A stretch of DNA of 38,068 bases, from assembly GCA_964412405.1 (NCBI GenBank), contig CAYPOB010000002.1, positions 1 through 38,068 on the forward strand, given 5' to 3'. The notes beneath the pieces are model-generated. The model was given only the letters and a program-made list of their open reading frames with translations, ran no database searches and was not told the origin of the DNA. A program made the translations under genes and the position numbers. Of the stretch, positions 15,070 through 23,757 are shown piece after piece (the stretch's first letter is position 1; the number at the start of each line of letters is the position of its first letter). The DNA comes from JAJOKI01 sp964412405 (GTDB lineage: Archaea > Halobacteriota > UBA148 > JAJOKI01).

Positions 15070-15807
15070 ATGAACAAGACCAGCAACACGAGATACAGCA
15101 CGCCCCCAGCTGATAAAGACCAGCCACTGATGGAACACATAGCTGAATTACGATATAGGTTGCTCGTAATCCTGGCAGGGGTGTCCATCGTAACTGCAAT
15201 CGTATTTCCATTTTCCCCTGTGCTGCTTGATATGATATGGGGCCATCTGGTCCCACCAGGCGTTGAGATGGTGGTCTACGGGCCATGGGAAATTATCACG
15301 GCGAGGTTTACGCTCTCCCTCGTCTTCGCCCTCATATTTGGCGTACCGCTGATCATTTATGAACTACTGATATTCGCGAATCCTGGCTTGTTTCCAGGCG
15401 AGAGGCGTTTTTTCCTGATAGTCGTACCGTTTTCGCTTATTTTGTTCATAATTGGAGGGCTGCTGGCCTACTTCATAGTACTGCCACTTTTATTCAAATA
15501 CTTGATAGTTTTCGCCGGCGATGTCGCAGTCGCACAACTATCGATCAGTAGAACGTTCTCGGTTGTGACGACGACGTTTGTTGGATTTGGATTGGCATTC
15601 CAGACGCCTTTATTGGTAACTATCGCTGTGAAAATGGGACTGGTAAAATACAAAGAGCTGAAGGAGAAGCGCTTATGGATATATGGCGTGCTTTTGGTCT
15701 TTGCAGCGTTCATATCACCAGATCCAACTGCCATCTCACAATTAATAGTGGCATCTATGTTGGTAGTGCTATTTGAGGTCAGTTTATTGATAGCGAAATT
15801 CCTATAA
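15070..15807 (+). CDS. tatC: Tat translocase subunit TatC, copy 2
   Basis: Core receptor of the twin-arginine pathway, which exports folded proteins. The 245-residue protein carries MEHIAELRYRLL, the TatC signature before the first membrane segment, then PLLFKYLIVFAG, FVGFGLAFQTPLLV and AAFISPDPTAISQL (consensus ISPxD). I start at ATG 15070 because of the GGTTGAGAT site; an upstream in-frame start at 15037 lacks one. A likely client in the window is the ApbE at 36687, whose leader has SRRQFIK. The gene is followed 9 bases later by ccmA, so protein export and cytochrome maturation may be cotranscribed. Confidence 0.92.
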   Translation: MNKTSNTRYSTPPADKDQPLMEHIAELRYRLLVILAGVSIVTAIVFPFSPVLLDMIWGHLVPPGVEMVVYGPWEIITARFTLSLVFALIFGVPLIIYELLIFANPGLFPGERRFFLIVVPFSLILFIIGGLLAYFIVLPLLFKYLIVFAGDVAVAQLSISRTFSVVTTTFVGFGLAFQTPLLVTIAVKMGLVKYKELKEKRLWIYGVLLVFAAFISPDPTAISQLIVASMLVVLFEVSLLIAKFL

Positions 15808-15816
15808 AGGACGAAT

Positions 15817-16536
15817 GTGAACAAAAAGATGATTTTGATTAACGGATTATCAAAGGTCTTCGACGGCAACGTTGCCTTAAAGGATATCGATCTCGAAGTG
15901 AAAAAAGGTGAGTTTATAGCGCTCTTCGGTCCCAACGGTGCTGGCAAGACGACGCTCATCAAAATCATATCGACGCTGATCAGCCCAACGTCAGGCTCCA
16001 TCATGATAGATGGCTATGATATAAAAGAGGCACCCATTGAAGTGCGCAAAAGGATCGGCGTCATTTCGCACGAGACATATCTGTACGATGATTTGACAGC
16101 ATGCGAAAATCTCCAGTTTTACGGTAGGATGTACCAGGTAGATGACTTGGATGAGCGCATATCCAAGGTGATATCAGATGTCAACCTGTCAAGGAGGTTG
16201 GATGATATAGTCCGAACATTTTCCAGAGGGATGAAGCAACGCCTTTCTATCGCAAGGGCAATTCTGCATGATCCTCCTATATTACTCCTTGACGAGCCTT
16301 ACACTGGATTGGACCCGCATGCCGCCGCGACCTTTGACGGAATCTTGGAACAGTTGAACCTTCTAGATAAGACCGTGATGATGACCACACATATGATAGA
16401 CCAGGGGCTGGAGATGGGTGACAGGGTGGCGATATTGAACATGGGAGAGATAACCTGTGATATGCCAAAGAACCAAATTCGTGATGAAGCGCACTTCAAA
16501 TCCATTTACGAGCAGTGTGTAGGGGTGGAATTATGA
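15817..16536 (+). CDS. ccmA: Heme exporter ATP-binding protein CcmA
   Basis: ATPase of the CcmABC machinery for c-type cytochrome maturation. Walker A is GPNGAGKTT (about residues 38-46), the ABC signature SRGMKQRLSIARA, Walker B ILLLDEPYTGLD, and the switch histidine is in MTTHM. Starts with GTG 15817 or ATG 15829. Identification as CcmA and not another ABC ATPase rests mainly on the following ccmB and ccmC. Overlaps ccmB by ATGA. Confidence 0.9.
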   Translation: MNKKMILINGLSKVFDGNVALKDIDLEVKKGEFIALFGPNGAGKTTLIKIISTLISPTSGSIMIDGYDIKEAPIEVRKRIGVISHETYLYDDLTACENLQFYGRMYQVDDLDERISKVISDVNLSRRLDDIVRTFSRGMKQRLSIARAILHDPPILLLDEPYTGLDPHAAATFDGILEQLNLLDKTVMMTTHMIDQGLEMGDRVAILNMGEITCDMPKNQIRDEAHFKSIYEQCVGVEL

Positions 16537-17192
16537 GACATTGTCTGAACATAGCCTGGAAGGACCTCAAAACCGAGTTCAGAACGAAACAGATGCTGAA
16601 CTCGATGCTGCTCTTCGCATTTCTGGTGGTCTTAATATTCAGCTTTGCATTTGGTCCATTTCCCGAGAACGTCGATCAGCTGGCACCTGCCATTCTATGG
16701 GTTGCGTTCACCTTCGCCGGAATGCTCGGACTATCACGGTCTTTCGCGTCTGAAAAAGAGAACGGATGCCTTGATGGACTGAAGCTCTGCCCGGTGGATA
16801 GAAGCGATATCTATGTGGGGAAGGCGATATCAAATATAATACTGATGTTCATAATGGTGATGGTTACTGTGCCAGTATTCATGGTGCTCTTCGATTACAG
16901 CATTCCCGATCCGTTAGGGTTGTCATTCGTCATCGTGCTTGGAACATTGGGATTCGTGTTTGTGGGGACATTGCTCTCAGCGCTGACCGTAAATGTGCGG
17001 GCGAGGGAATTACTCCTTCCAGTCATTCTTTTCCCGGTCATATTGCCTGTAATCATCTCCGCCGTCCTTGCCACTGGTAAGGTACTTGGCGGCATAAATG
17101 ACATATGGGCGGAAGTGCGGATACTGGGCACCTATAGTGCCATATTTTTTATAGTATCGCTGCTCATATTCGAATATATCATCGAGGACTGA
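16533..17192 (+). CDS. ccmB: Heme exporter permease CcmB
   Basis: A membrane protein of about 219 residues and six membrane segments. It opens with CLNIAWKDLKTEFRTKQML and has the diagnostic LAPAILWVAFTFAGMLGLSRSFASEKENGCLDGL. ELLLPVILFPVILPVIISAV comes late. ATG 16533 overlaps the ccmA stop and follows GGGGTGG. Works with CcmA and CcmC to move and chaperone heme for cytochrome c assembly. Confidence 0.9.
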   Translation: MRHCLNIAWKDLKTEFRTKQMLNSMLLFAFLVVLIFSFAFGPFPENVDQLAPAILWVAFTFAGMLGLSRSFASEKENGCLDGLKLCPVDRSDIYVGKAISNIILMFIMVMVTVPVFMVLFDYSIPDPLGLSFVIVLGTLGFVFVGTLLSALTVNVRARELLLPVILFPVILPVIISAVLATGKVLGGINDIWAEVRILGTYSAIFFIVSLLIFEYIIED

Positions 17193-17229
17193 TAAAATAC
17201 TCAAAAAGATTCTCCCCTGGGTAACCCTT

Positions 17230-17856
17230 GTGACGATGGTTGCTGCAATATATGTGGTATTTTCTCCTGTTTCTGCCATATACGGACCTGATGGTATGCC
17301 CCTTGGTGATACTTTCAGGATATTCTACTTCCATGTGCCATTGGCATGGGTTGCCTATCTAGCCTTCTTCATCGTATTCGTTTCAAGCATTCTGTATCTA
17401 AAAACAAGAGCTTTAAAATGGGATGCCTTTGCATCATCATCGGCAGAGATCGGAGTTATATTTTGCGGACTGGTCCTGATAACGGGCATGATCTGGGCGA
17501 AATATGTATGGGGGGTCTGGTGGGTATGGGTCCCCCAACTGACAACCGCTCTGATCCTGTGGCTGTCATATGCAGCATATTTGATGGTTCGGTCCGCCGT
17601 CCCTGAGTCGGAGAGAAAAGCACGACTTGCAGCAGTATTCGGTATCGTCGCCTTCATAGGGGTGCCACTCAGCCACTTCTCGGTGAAAATCTGGGCACAC
17701 CCCATCCATCCACCCGTGGTTAGAGCTGGTGAGATTTATGGATATCCTGTGTATGTGTTGTTGCTCAACATACTGGCGTTCACGTTGCTCTATATATATC
17801 TGTTTTCAAATAGGGTGGACATCGAGAGAATGAGTGAAGAAGCTCAGCAGGCATAA
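17230..17856 (+). CDS. ccmC: Heme handling protein CcmC, altered tryptophan-rich motif
   Basis: About 208 residues with six membrane segments. FRIFYFHVPLAWVAY contains the first external histidine, and LSHFSVKIWAHPIHPP the later one. The heme-binding loop reads WGVWWVWVPQLTT, where the family usually has WGxWWxWDxRLT: the aspartate and arginine are replaced. Between ccmB and GTG 17230 the frame continues upstream as ILKKILPWVTLV, which looks like real protein but has no ATG, GTG or TTG. The true start may therefore be GTG 17230 or a rare start such as ATA 17197. CcmE, CcmF and CcmH are not in the window. Confidence 0.85.
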   Translation: MTMVAAIYVVFSPVSAIYGPDGMPLGDTFRIFYFHVPLAWVAYLAFFIVFVSSILYLKTRALKWDAFASSSAEIGVIFCGLVLITGMIWAKYVWGVWWVWVPQLTTALILWLSYAAYLMVRSAVPESERKARLAAVFGIVAFIGVPLSHFSVKIWAHPIHPPVVRAGEIYGYPVYVLLLNILAFTLLYIYLFSNRVDIERMSEEAQQA

Positions 17857-17938
17857 AAGTGTCTTCATATCTCGTGGTGATTTTTTATCTAAAACCCATC
17901 TACTCTTTACCCTTTCTACAAACGATTGACGATTTTAT
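17857..17938. terminator. T-rich convergent intergenic region
   Basis: The 82 bases between converging ccmC and the cytochrome b gene include GATTTTTTATC at about 17878-17888. This T-run on plus could end the tatC-ccmABC transcript. There is no strong hairpin, which is normal for archaeal termination. Confidence 0.3.
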
Positions 17939-18739
17939 CTAGCGTCGTTCCTCTCTCATCAACTCATCATACCATTTCTCATGATGATGTTTTACGTACT
18001 CAAGGGATACTTTTGTCGTCAACAGCGCCCTGAGAAGTGGCCACGCTATCGGAAATATGCCGGCAGTTATTATGTGGATTATGATGAGGGGTATCAGAAG
18101 AACAGTTGCTATGCCGTGGAGCACGCTGGCCATAAAGATCACGTTGTGGGCAAATTCAATAGGTGTTATGATGCCGAGGAGCTGGACCTTGAATAACTTT
18201 ATTAAACCCGTGACGATGATCACGATAAACAATGCACAGAATATGGGATACTCCAATTTTGTTATAGGAAGCCATTTGCCTATATATGGTGGTTCTCTGA
18301 TGCCAATCTTTGCCAACACCTTTGCCAGAACATCTTTGATGCCCCTTGGCATATATAGCCCCTTGATCCCTATTATCGGCCCCGTTCCAAGAATGCCCAT
18401 CACCGTCGCTATTTCAGCTATGGCATCCTTGAAGTCGCTCATCGATGGCAAAACCGAGTCATGACCCATTATCCCATGATGTATCACATGAAAGACTCCC
18501 ACGCCAATGATGGCTGCTGCGCCAATATAGTGAAGCATTATCAGGGTGGGATCATTTAGATATCCCGCAAATATACCAGCAAGACTGGGGACGAATCCAT
18601 AGACTCCGCCGGCGAAAAGTAGAATCAGTCCAGTGATTATACATAAGAACGTGCCTATCGTTATAATCCAATGCTGGATTGGAACTACCATACTATATCG
18701 CTTGATCTCTCCCTTCTCAAAATCTATCTTTGACGCCAT
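17939..18739 (-). CDS. Membrane cytochrome b subunit
   Basis: A 266-residue protein with about five membrane segments and well placed histidines for heme b: H23 (VPIQHW), H70 (MLHYIG), H84/H87/H88 (GVFHVIHHG), and late ones in EFAHN and VLHG. The layout resembles the di-heme cytochrome b subunits of formate dehydrogenase, thiosulfate reductase and hydrogenase (gamma subunit fold). It is encoded 56 bases after a hexaheme cytochrome c. The pair probably moves electrons between a membrane carrier (methanophenazine or menaquinone) and the cell exterior; direction and carrier are inference. GGGGAGATC precedes the start. Confidence 0.8.
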   Translation of the reverse strand: MASKIDFEKGEIKRYSMVVPIQHWIITIGTFLCIITGLILLFAGGVYGFVPSLAGIFAGYLNDPTLIMLHYIGAAAIIGVGVFHVIHHGIMGHDSVLPSMSDFKDAIAEIATVMGILGTGPIIGIKGLYMPRGIKDVLAKVLAKIGIREPPYIGKWLPITKLEYPIFCALFIVIIVTGLIKLFKVQLLGIITPIEFAHNVIFMASVLHGIATVLLIPLIIIHIITAGIFPIAWPLLRALLTTKVSLEYVKHHHEKWYDELMREERR

Positions 18740-18795
18740 ATTTTGATCTCCCCTTTATATCTTCTTCTCCCCTCTCATCTAGGTTTTATCTATAT

Positions 18796-19200
18796 CTACT
18801 CCAATCGATGGGCACCACCGTGACATGCTACGCATGCGACTCCAGGGAAATGGGGAACACCATGACAAGCTTCACAGGTTCGAATATATGGATGTTTTTC
18901 TGCAGGATGACATGCCGTGCATGCCAGAGCTGTGTGTCCTCTACCATGCTCCGCCATAATCTTGGCCGGCCCTACGTGACAGGTAGCACACGCCCCCGCT
19001 CTGAGTGTTGCCTCTCTGCCAACATGACACACGGCACAGTCGTCACCTACAAACACGTGAGCGTCTAGCATGTCAATATGGCAGATGGTACAATCTCTGG
19101 TATCGATTGGTATAGCTCCTCCTAGACCAAATGGCAGATAGGTTATAAAACCGATTAAAAACGCTCCTAGAACAATTGCTATGTTTGCTTTTTTTGACAC
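18796..19200 (-). CDS. Membrane-anchored hexaheme cytochrome c
   Basis: Six CxxCH heme sites occur in about 90 residues: CTICH, CAVCH, CATCH, CTACH, CEACH and CVACH. An N-terminal hydrophobic anchor or signal (NIAIVLGAFLIGFITYLPFG) places the hemes outside. I favour GTG 19200: GGAGAGGGG lies 8 bases upstream, and a TATA-like box at 19225-19233 would start transcription near 19203. ATG 19215 would add five residues. Small multiheme cytochromes next to a cytochrome b are typical of quinol- or phenazine-linked electron transfer, and the adjacent ccm genes would mature it. Confidence 0.9.
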   Translation of the reverse strand: MSKKANIAIVLGAFLIGFITYLPFGLGGAIPIDTRDCTICHIDMLDAHVFVGDDCAVCHVGREATLRAGACATCHVGPAKIMAEHGRGHTALACTACHPAEKHPYIRTCEACHGVPHFPGVACVACHGGAHRLE

Positions 19201-19224
19201 GGCGCCCCTCTCCATTTCTACAAT

Positions 19225-19233
19225 TTATATAAA
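19225..19233 (-). promoter_or_regulatory. TATA box for the cytochrome pair
   Basis: On minus, TTTATATAA is a near-ideal archaeal TATA box. It lies about 28 bases before the preferred GTG start at 19200, which implies a very short or absent leader. Confidence 0.5.
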
Positions 19234-19445
19234 CATGTAGTAATGACGGATCGTCATCATAATACATATGTCAGAGCCATTGAGATCAGCTTATGTCTCC
19301 TTATCTATGCTATACGTCCTAATTGATTATATAATCTCACATATAAATCATTTTCGGTATGCTCTTACTTTACTAGCGAATCTGACTTAGACATGGATGA
19401 CAATTGGATTACAACACTTCGTTCGAAGCAACGATTTTTGACTTC
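19234..19445. other. Intergenic region between cytochrome c and cobT
   Basis: No gene seen. It holds a 6-bp hairpin with a 3-nt loop at about 19242-19256 (arm ATGACG, loop GAT), AT-rich tracts, and CTTCG-TT-CGAAG at about 19418-19429, downstream of cobT. The last could help end the cobT transcript. Confidence 0.35.
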
Positions 19446-20508
19446 CTACGGAATTTCAACAGCCTCCGAAACTCCTGCCTCTGCGAACGTGGTCATCTCT
19501 TTTAATATCTTTGTGCTCGCTTCCACTATGCTTATTCCCAATGCTGCGCCCGTCCCCTCTCCCAGCCGCATATTCAAATCCAGAAGTGGCTCCAGCCCCA
19601 TTCTTTCTAACATGACCCTGTGCCCCATCTCGACCGAATTGTGGGAGGCGATTATATACTGCTTTGCCAGAGGAGCGAGCTCTGTTGCAAGGAGGGCGCC
19701 AGCAGTGGAGATGAATCCATCTGTTATTACAGGTATCCTATGGGCTGCTGCACCCAAAACCACGCCAGCCAACCCGCCAATCTCAAAGCCCCCAACTTTT
19801 GCCAAGGACGTCCAATGGGTCATTTTTGTCTGGAGAGTTAATCTCCAGCGCCTTTTTAATTGCCCTTATCTTGGTCTCTAATGTAAAATCATCGATCCCC
19901 GTCCCTCTGCCAGTAACCTTCTCCACCTTTTCCCCTGTAATGGCGGCTATGATTGCGCTGCTTGGCGTAGTGTTTCCAATGCCCATGTCCCCTGTTCCCA
20001 CGACGTCCATGCCCTTCCTCAATTCCTCTTCAAAGACCTCTATCTCGGCTTCAATCGACCTAACCGCTTGTTCACGGCTCATAGCAGGACCCCTGGCAAT
20101 ATTATTCGTTCCATAGTCCACTTTTTTATTCATTAGCTCCTGATGCTCCACATCAGCAGCCACACCCATATCGACGACCACAACTCTAGCGCCTACATGT
20201 CTGGATAGAACATTTATTCCGGCGCCGCCGCGGATGAAATTATAAACCATCTGGGGGGTCACTTCCTGGGGGAAAGCGCTCACTCCCTCCTCCACAACCC
20301 CATGGTCGCCTACCATCGTTATGATAACTTTATCGCGTATTTCGGGCACGGGATTTCCCGTAATGCCGGCCACTTTGATCGACAGGTCCTCCAGTATTCC
20401 CAGACTTTCCCTGGGTTTGGTCAATATATCCTGCCTTTCCTTGGCAAGCTTCATTGCGTTTTTATCCAGCGGTTCTATTTGATCAATTGTCTCTCTGATT
20501 TTCTGCAT
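19446..20508 (-). pseudogene. cobT: Nicotinate-nucleotide:DMB phosphoribosyltransferase, single-base frameshift
   Basis: Makes alpha-ribazole phosphate for the cobalamin lower loop. From 20508 the frame gives MVGDHGVVEEGVSAFP, FIRGGAGINVLS, GTGDMGIGNTTPSSA and DPLDVLGK, all CobT hallmarks, then reads SWGL and stops at 19783. The rest (VGGFEIGGLAGVVLGAA, ITDGFISTAGALLA, SHNSVEMGH, LRLGEGTGA-like MRLGEGTGAALG with the catalytic glutamate) continues in another frame to 19446. Removing one A from AAAA (19797-19800) joins them into about 353 residues. With only one A gained and all motifs intact, this could be a recent mutation, slippage recoding, or a sequencing error. Confidence 0.88.
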
Positions 20509-20531
20509 TCAGATTATCTCCCTTAACACTT

Positions 20532-21137
20532 CTACATACACTCCAACACAGTATATGCCGCTGCCCATGTGGCCAAGTCTGCCTCCACTCCTGTCTCACC
20601 TGTTCCGATGATCAGCACATCGCCTTTTTTCATTTTCATGTCCTCGCAGAGTACTCTCATACGGGACTGCATGTTTTCATCGGCGGCAATCATTGCAATC
20701 CTTGGACCACCTTCATCGAGTATGATGGTAGATGCGCCCATGGTGCCTGCTGCTATCGCCGCATCTCTCTGCTTCATCCCAGATTTGATCATGTTTGCAG
20801 TCCCCCTGATGAGGACCGCAGCGTTCGCTTTACCAATCGTTATGGGACCTGCCGCTATATGTGGCTTGTAAGAGACCTTCTTTTTGATATTCATCAGCAT
20901 TTTATCTCCTCTTTTGGTCAACTGGCATCCTTTGGCAGATGCGCTGACCAGCCCCAGACCGTACAGCTTCTCGATTAGGGTGCGTGCCGTCCCCTCACCC
21001 AGGGCAAGACGTTCTGCCAGCGCCCTTCTCCCTGTTGGACCATCACCGAGAATAAAGAATGCCATGATGCCATGATATGCTGAATAGTTGGGCAATGGAC
21101 CTTTTTTTGGTTTATTTATGGCATCCATCAACTCCAT
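20532..21137 (-). CDS. DUF4443 protein with N-terminal winged helix
   Basis: 201 residues. The first 80 form a winged-helix region (ALAERLALGEGTARTLIEKLYGLGLVSASAKGCQLTKRG). The rest is glycine-rich (AAGPITIGKANAAVLIRGTA, DVLIIGTGETGVEADLATWAAAYTVL). This matches archaeal DUF4443 proteins, whose function is unknown; a ligand-sensing regulator is a reasonable guess. It overlaps btuD by 10 bases and precedes cobT by 23, so it may sense a corrinoid-related signal. That role is inference. Confidence 0.75.
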   Translation of the reverse strand: MELMDAINKPKKGPLPNYSAYHGIMAFFILGDGPTGRRALAERLALGEGTARTLIEKLYGLGLVSASAKGCQLTKRGDKMLMNIKKKVSYKPHIAAGPITIGKANAAVLIRGTANMIKSGMKQRDAAIAAGTMGASTIILDEGGPRIAMIAADENMQSRMRVLCEDMKMKKGDVLIIGTGETGVEADLATWAAAYTVLECM

Positions 21138-22390
21138 ATCTTTTCACCTTGTTTTTCAATAATCGATAACACCTCGTCTGGATTTCTAACGACTATCGCA
21201 CCATTGTTTTTCAAGTCGATATAACGCTTCTTGGCCTTTCCATCTGTGAAATCCCTTTGCTCGATTGGGTCATCCTCAATGAGCAATAGTGGTTTGCTCT
21301 TCGAGGCGATGCTTGCCGCCTCCATATTTTTCAGGTTCCCATATCCGAATGGTATGTTCGTTAATATCACTGTATCGGCTTGGTCGATTAACTCAATATT
21401 GGCTTGGTGCGCTTCCTGCGTAATCGGGGAAAACGGGGCTTCGCTGATGGCGGAGATATTCAAATATCGAGCTGCTTCGTGGTCGGCATCAAGCACATTG
21501 ATCACTCCGGCAGTGACATGGTAACCATGTTCAGTGAGGCAATGCATTAGTTGCGCTCCGTACCCGCCTCCACATATCAGGTGGATGGTCATTCTTTGTG
21601 ATGCTGCAGGTCTCTCGTCAGGTAGCGGAATGATGTAGAGCGAGTTCGTCACTGGATGCCGTTTCACCAGCACGTTGGCATGATATACTTTTTTAATGTT
21701 CTCGGCGGTTAGGACCACCTCCGGTGATCCAAGGGAGGTGACTTTTCCATGGTCGAGCAATGCAAGGCGGTCGCAATATCGACTGGCAAGATTAAGGTCA
21801 TGAAAAACACTTATGACAATCAGCCCTTCTGTTCGGGTCAATCGTTTTATTATATCAAGTATCTCGATTTGATGATTGATATCAAGATGGGAGGTGGGCT
21901 CATCGAGCAATAGGATCCTCGGCTCCTGGGCAAGGGCTCTGGCGATTACGACTCGCTGCCTCTCCCCTCCACTTAACTCAGTGATGGGGCGCTCGGAAAG
22001 ATACCATGTATTGGTCAGCTCCATGGCTTTTCTGGCGACGGACATATCCCCTTCCCCTTCAAATTCAAATCTGCCCTGATGTGGTGTGCGTCCCATGAGC
22101 ACGATATCCAATGCCGTAAAGGCAAAATTAATCACGTTATCCTGAGGCACTACGGCGAGCTTTTTAGCTACATCTTTGCTTGATAGAGCATAAATATCTG
22201 TGTGATTTAAAAGAACCGTTCCCACTTTTGGCCTGAGAATTCTGCTGATACTTCTCAGCAAGGTCGATTTACCTGAGCCGTTTGGCCCTATCACGCCGAT
22301 GAAATCGCCGCTATCCGCCGAAAGGTCGACACTCTCCAGGACCTTAATGCTTCCATAGTAGCAATCGATATTGTCAATTTTTAGCGACAT
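21128..22390 (-). CDS. btuD: Cobalamin ABC importer ATPase with extra C-terminal domain
   Basis: Energises corrinoid uptake with BtuC and BtuF. Walker A GPNGSGKST, Q-loop VVPQDN, signature LSGGERQRVVIARAL, and Walker B ILLLDEPTSHLD occupy the first 240 residues. A second domain begins near MTIHLICGGGYGAQLMHCLTEHG and looks like a Rossmann-type nucleotide- or ligand-binding fold (IELIDQADTVILTNIPFGYGN, LLLIEDDP). Some archaeal corrinoid importers have a similar tail, but its role is unknown. I start at ATG 22390 with GGTGA 5 bases upstream. Corrinoid, not iron, is inferred from the operon. Confidence 0.87.
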   Translation of the reverse strand: MSLKIDNIDCYYGSIKVLESVDLSADSGDFIGVIGPNGSGKSTLLRSISRILRPKVGTVLLNHTDIYALSSKDVAKKLAVVPQDNVINFAFTALDIVLMGRTPHQGRFEFEGEGDMSVARKAMELTNTWYLSERPITELSGGERQRVVIARALAQEPRILLLDEPTSHLDINHQIEILDIIKRLTRTEGLIVISVFHDLNLASRYCDRLALLDHGKVTSLGSPEVVLTAENIKKVYHANVLVKRHPVTNSLYIIPLPDERPAASQRMTIHLICGGGYGAQLMHCLTEHGYHVTAGVINVLDADHEAARYLNISAISEAPFSPITQEAHQANIELIDQADTVILTNIPFGYGNLKNMEAASIASKSKPLLLIEDDPIEQRDFTDGKAKKRYIDLKNNGAIVVRNPDEVLSIIEKQGEKIWS

Positions 22391-22399
22391 GCATCTCAC

Positions 22400-23449
22400 C
22401 TAGAACATCGGCCTCTTTCTGGTTCGCAGCAAGTAAACAAAGAAGGGGGCGCCAAAAAGTGCAGTTATTATGCCAACCGGCAGTTCTGTGGGGGTAATGA
22501 TGGTGCGTGCCAGTGTGTCTGCCCATATCAAAAAGATGCCGCCCACCAAAGCAGATGCAGGAAGGAGAATGCGGTGGTCAGGACCCGTCAAAATTCTCAC
22601 CATGTGGGGAATGATCAGCCCAACGAATCCGATTAATCCGCTGACGGATACTGCTACAGCGGTGACCAAAGAGGCGCAGATCAGCATGATTTTTTTGAGG
22701 GATTCCACCCCTATACCAAGATGCTGTGCCGGTTCTTCTCCCAATAACATCACGTTCAAATCCTTGGCAAAAAAGTATAGAATCATCATGCCTACGCAAA
22801 TCAAGGGAAGTGCCATTCGAACCTGCGCCCAATCAGAAACCCATAATCCGCCCATCATCCAGAATACGATTTGGTGCAGGTGCTCACCGGAAATATACAT
22901 CATAAACGATGTGATGGCGGATAAGAAGGAGCCTACAGCTATTCCTGCGAGTAATAACGTTTCTACCGGCACTTTCCCTCCGACCCTGGCGATATTGTAA
23001 ACTACAAAGGCCGCGGTGGTGGCTCCGAGAAATGCCATGAGTGGAATTGTATATATTCCAAAGATATAGGCTCCCAGCACTATAGCCAGAGTTGCTCCCA
23101 GTGCTGCGCCAGATGATATTCCTATTATAAAGGGGTCTGCCATGGGATTTTTGAACAACCCCTGCATTGTCGCACCTGCGATGGCAAGGGCTGCGCCTAC
23201 CAACATTCCCAAGATAATTCTGGGCAGGCGGATTTGAAAGATTATGGTCTCCTCGGCAGTAGACCAGGATGGGACGACCAGGTCGTTTATTATGGGCATT
23301 TCGCCGATGAACATATTTAAGACGATCGATGGATGTATTGGCACGGGTCCTATAGCGACAGTTAGCACGATGCTCAACGCTAAAATCAGCAATAGGCAAG
23401 CTATAATCAACTTCCACCGGAGGATTTTTTCAAGATGATTTTTATACAA
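22400..23449 (-). CDS. btuC: Corrinoid ABC importer permease (FecCD family)
   Basis: A 349-residue protein with about ten membrane segments. It contains FQIRLPRIILGMLVGAALAIAGATMQGLFKNPMADPFIIGISSGAALGA and GLIGFVGLIIPHMVRILTGPDHR, the FecCD/BtuC signatures. The start appears to be TTG 23449, overlapping the end of the preceding small gene; no ATG suits better. The stop abuts the btuD ribosome-binding site. Confidence 0.9.
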   Translation of the reverse strand: MYKNHLEKILRWKLIIACLLLILALSIVLTVAIGPVPIHPSIVLNMFIGEMPIINDLVVPSWSTAEETIIFQIRLPRIILGMLVGAALAIAGATMQGLFKNPMADPFIIGISSGAALGATLAIVLGAYIFGIYTIPLMAFLGATTAAFVVYNIARVGGKVPVETLLLAGIAVGSFLSAITSFMMYISGEHLHQIVFWMMGGLWVSDWAQVRMALPLICVGMMILYFFAKDLNVMLLGEEPAQHLGIGVESLKKIMLICASLVTAVAVSVSGLIGFVGLIIPHMVRILTGPDHRILLPASALVGGIFLIWADTLARTIITPTELPVGIITALFGAPFFVYLLRTRKRPMF

Positions 23450-23729
23450 TCCCTACAACCTCGTACTTTAGGCTTCCATCACCATTTAAACAAAATACAT
23501 CATGCAGGTACTCCCTTGCTGCATTGACCGCCCTTTTGACCTCTTCTTTCGCAGGATGTCTCAAAGGAGTTCCTGGAACTGGAGTATAATATGCGTCGAA
23601 CGTATCCTATAATGGAATGCCTGAATTGATGTTAGCTATAAATCTGGCGAGTGTTCTAGATCTCATCGCAACCAGTGTAGTCTGGTATGATTTGGTCAAT
23701 ATACTCAGTTCGATGGTTATATCAGCCAT
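23442..23729 (-). pseudogene. Small unknown gene with in-frame TAG
   Basis: One continuous frame on minus, from ATG 23729 to TAA 23442-23444, reads MADITIELSILTKSYQTT and on to SGIPL. Then TAG comes at 23607-23609, and then DTFDAYYTPVPGTPLRHPAK, KEEVKRAVNAAREYLHDV and LNGDGSLKYEVVGIV. Both halves look like real protein, and the second contains a calcium-loop-like LNGDG. I do not recognise the family. It fills the gap between btuF and btuC and overlaps the btuC start. It may be a decayed gene, or TAG may be read (for example as pyrrolysine), which the sequence alone cannot decide. Confidence 0.5.
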
Positions 23730-23757
23730 CTTTATACAGGTTAGTGCTTATCCGCCA

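Noticed and set aside
14197..15807. Recent tandem duplication of tatC
   Set aside because: The two proteins share layout but little sequence, and the genes diverge. This is an old paralogy or separate acquisition.
19418..19429. CTTCG-TT-CGAAG as a member of the 3-nt-loop hairpin set
   Set aside because: The stem is only 5 bp with a 2-base loop, which is expected by chance.
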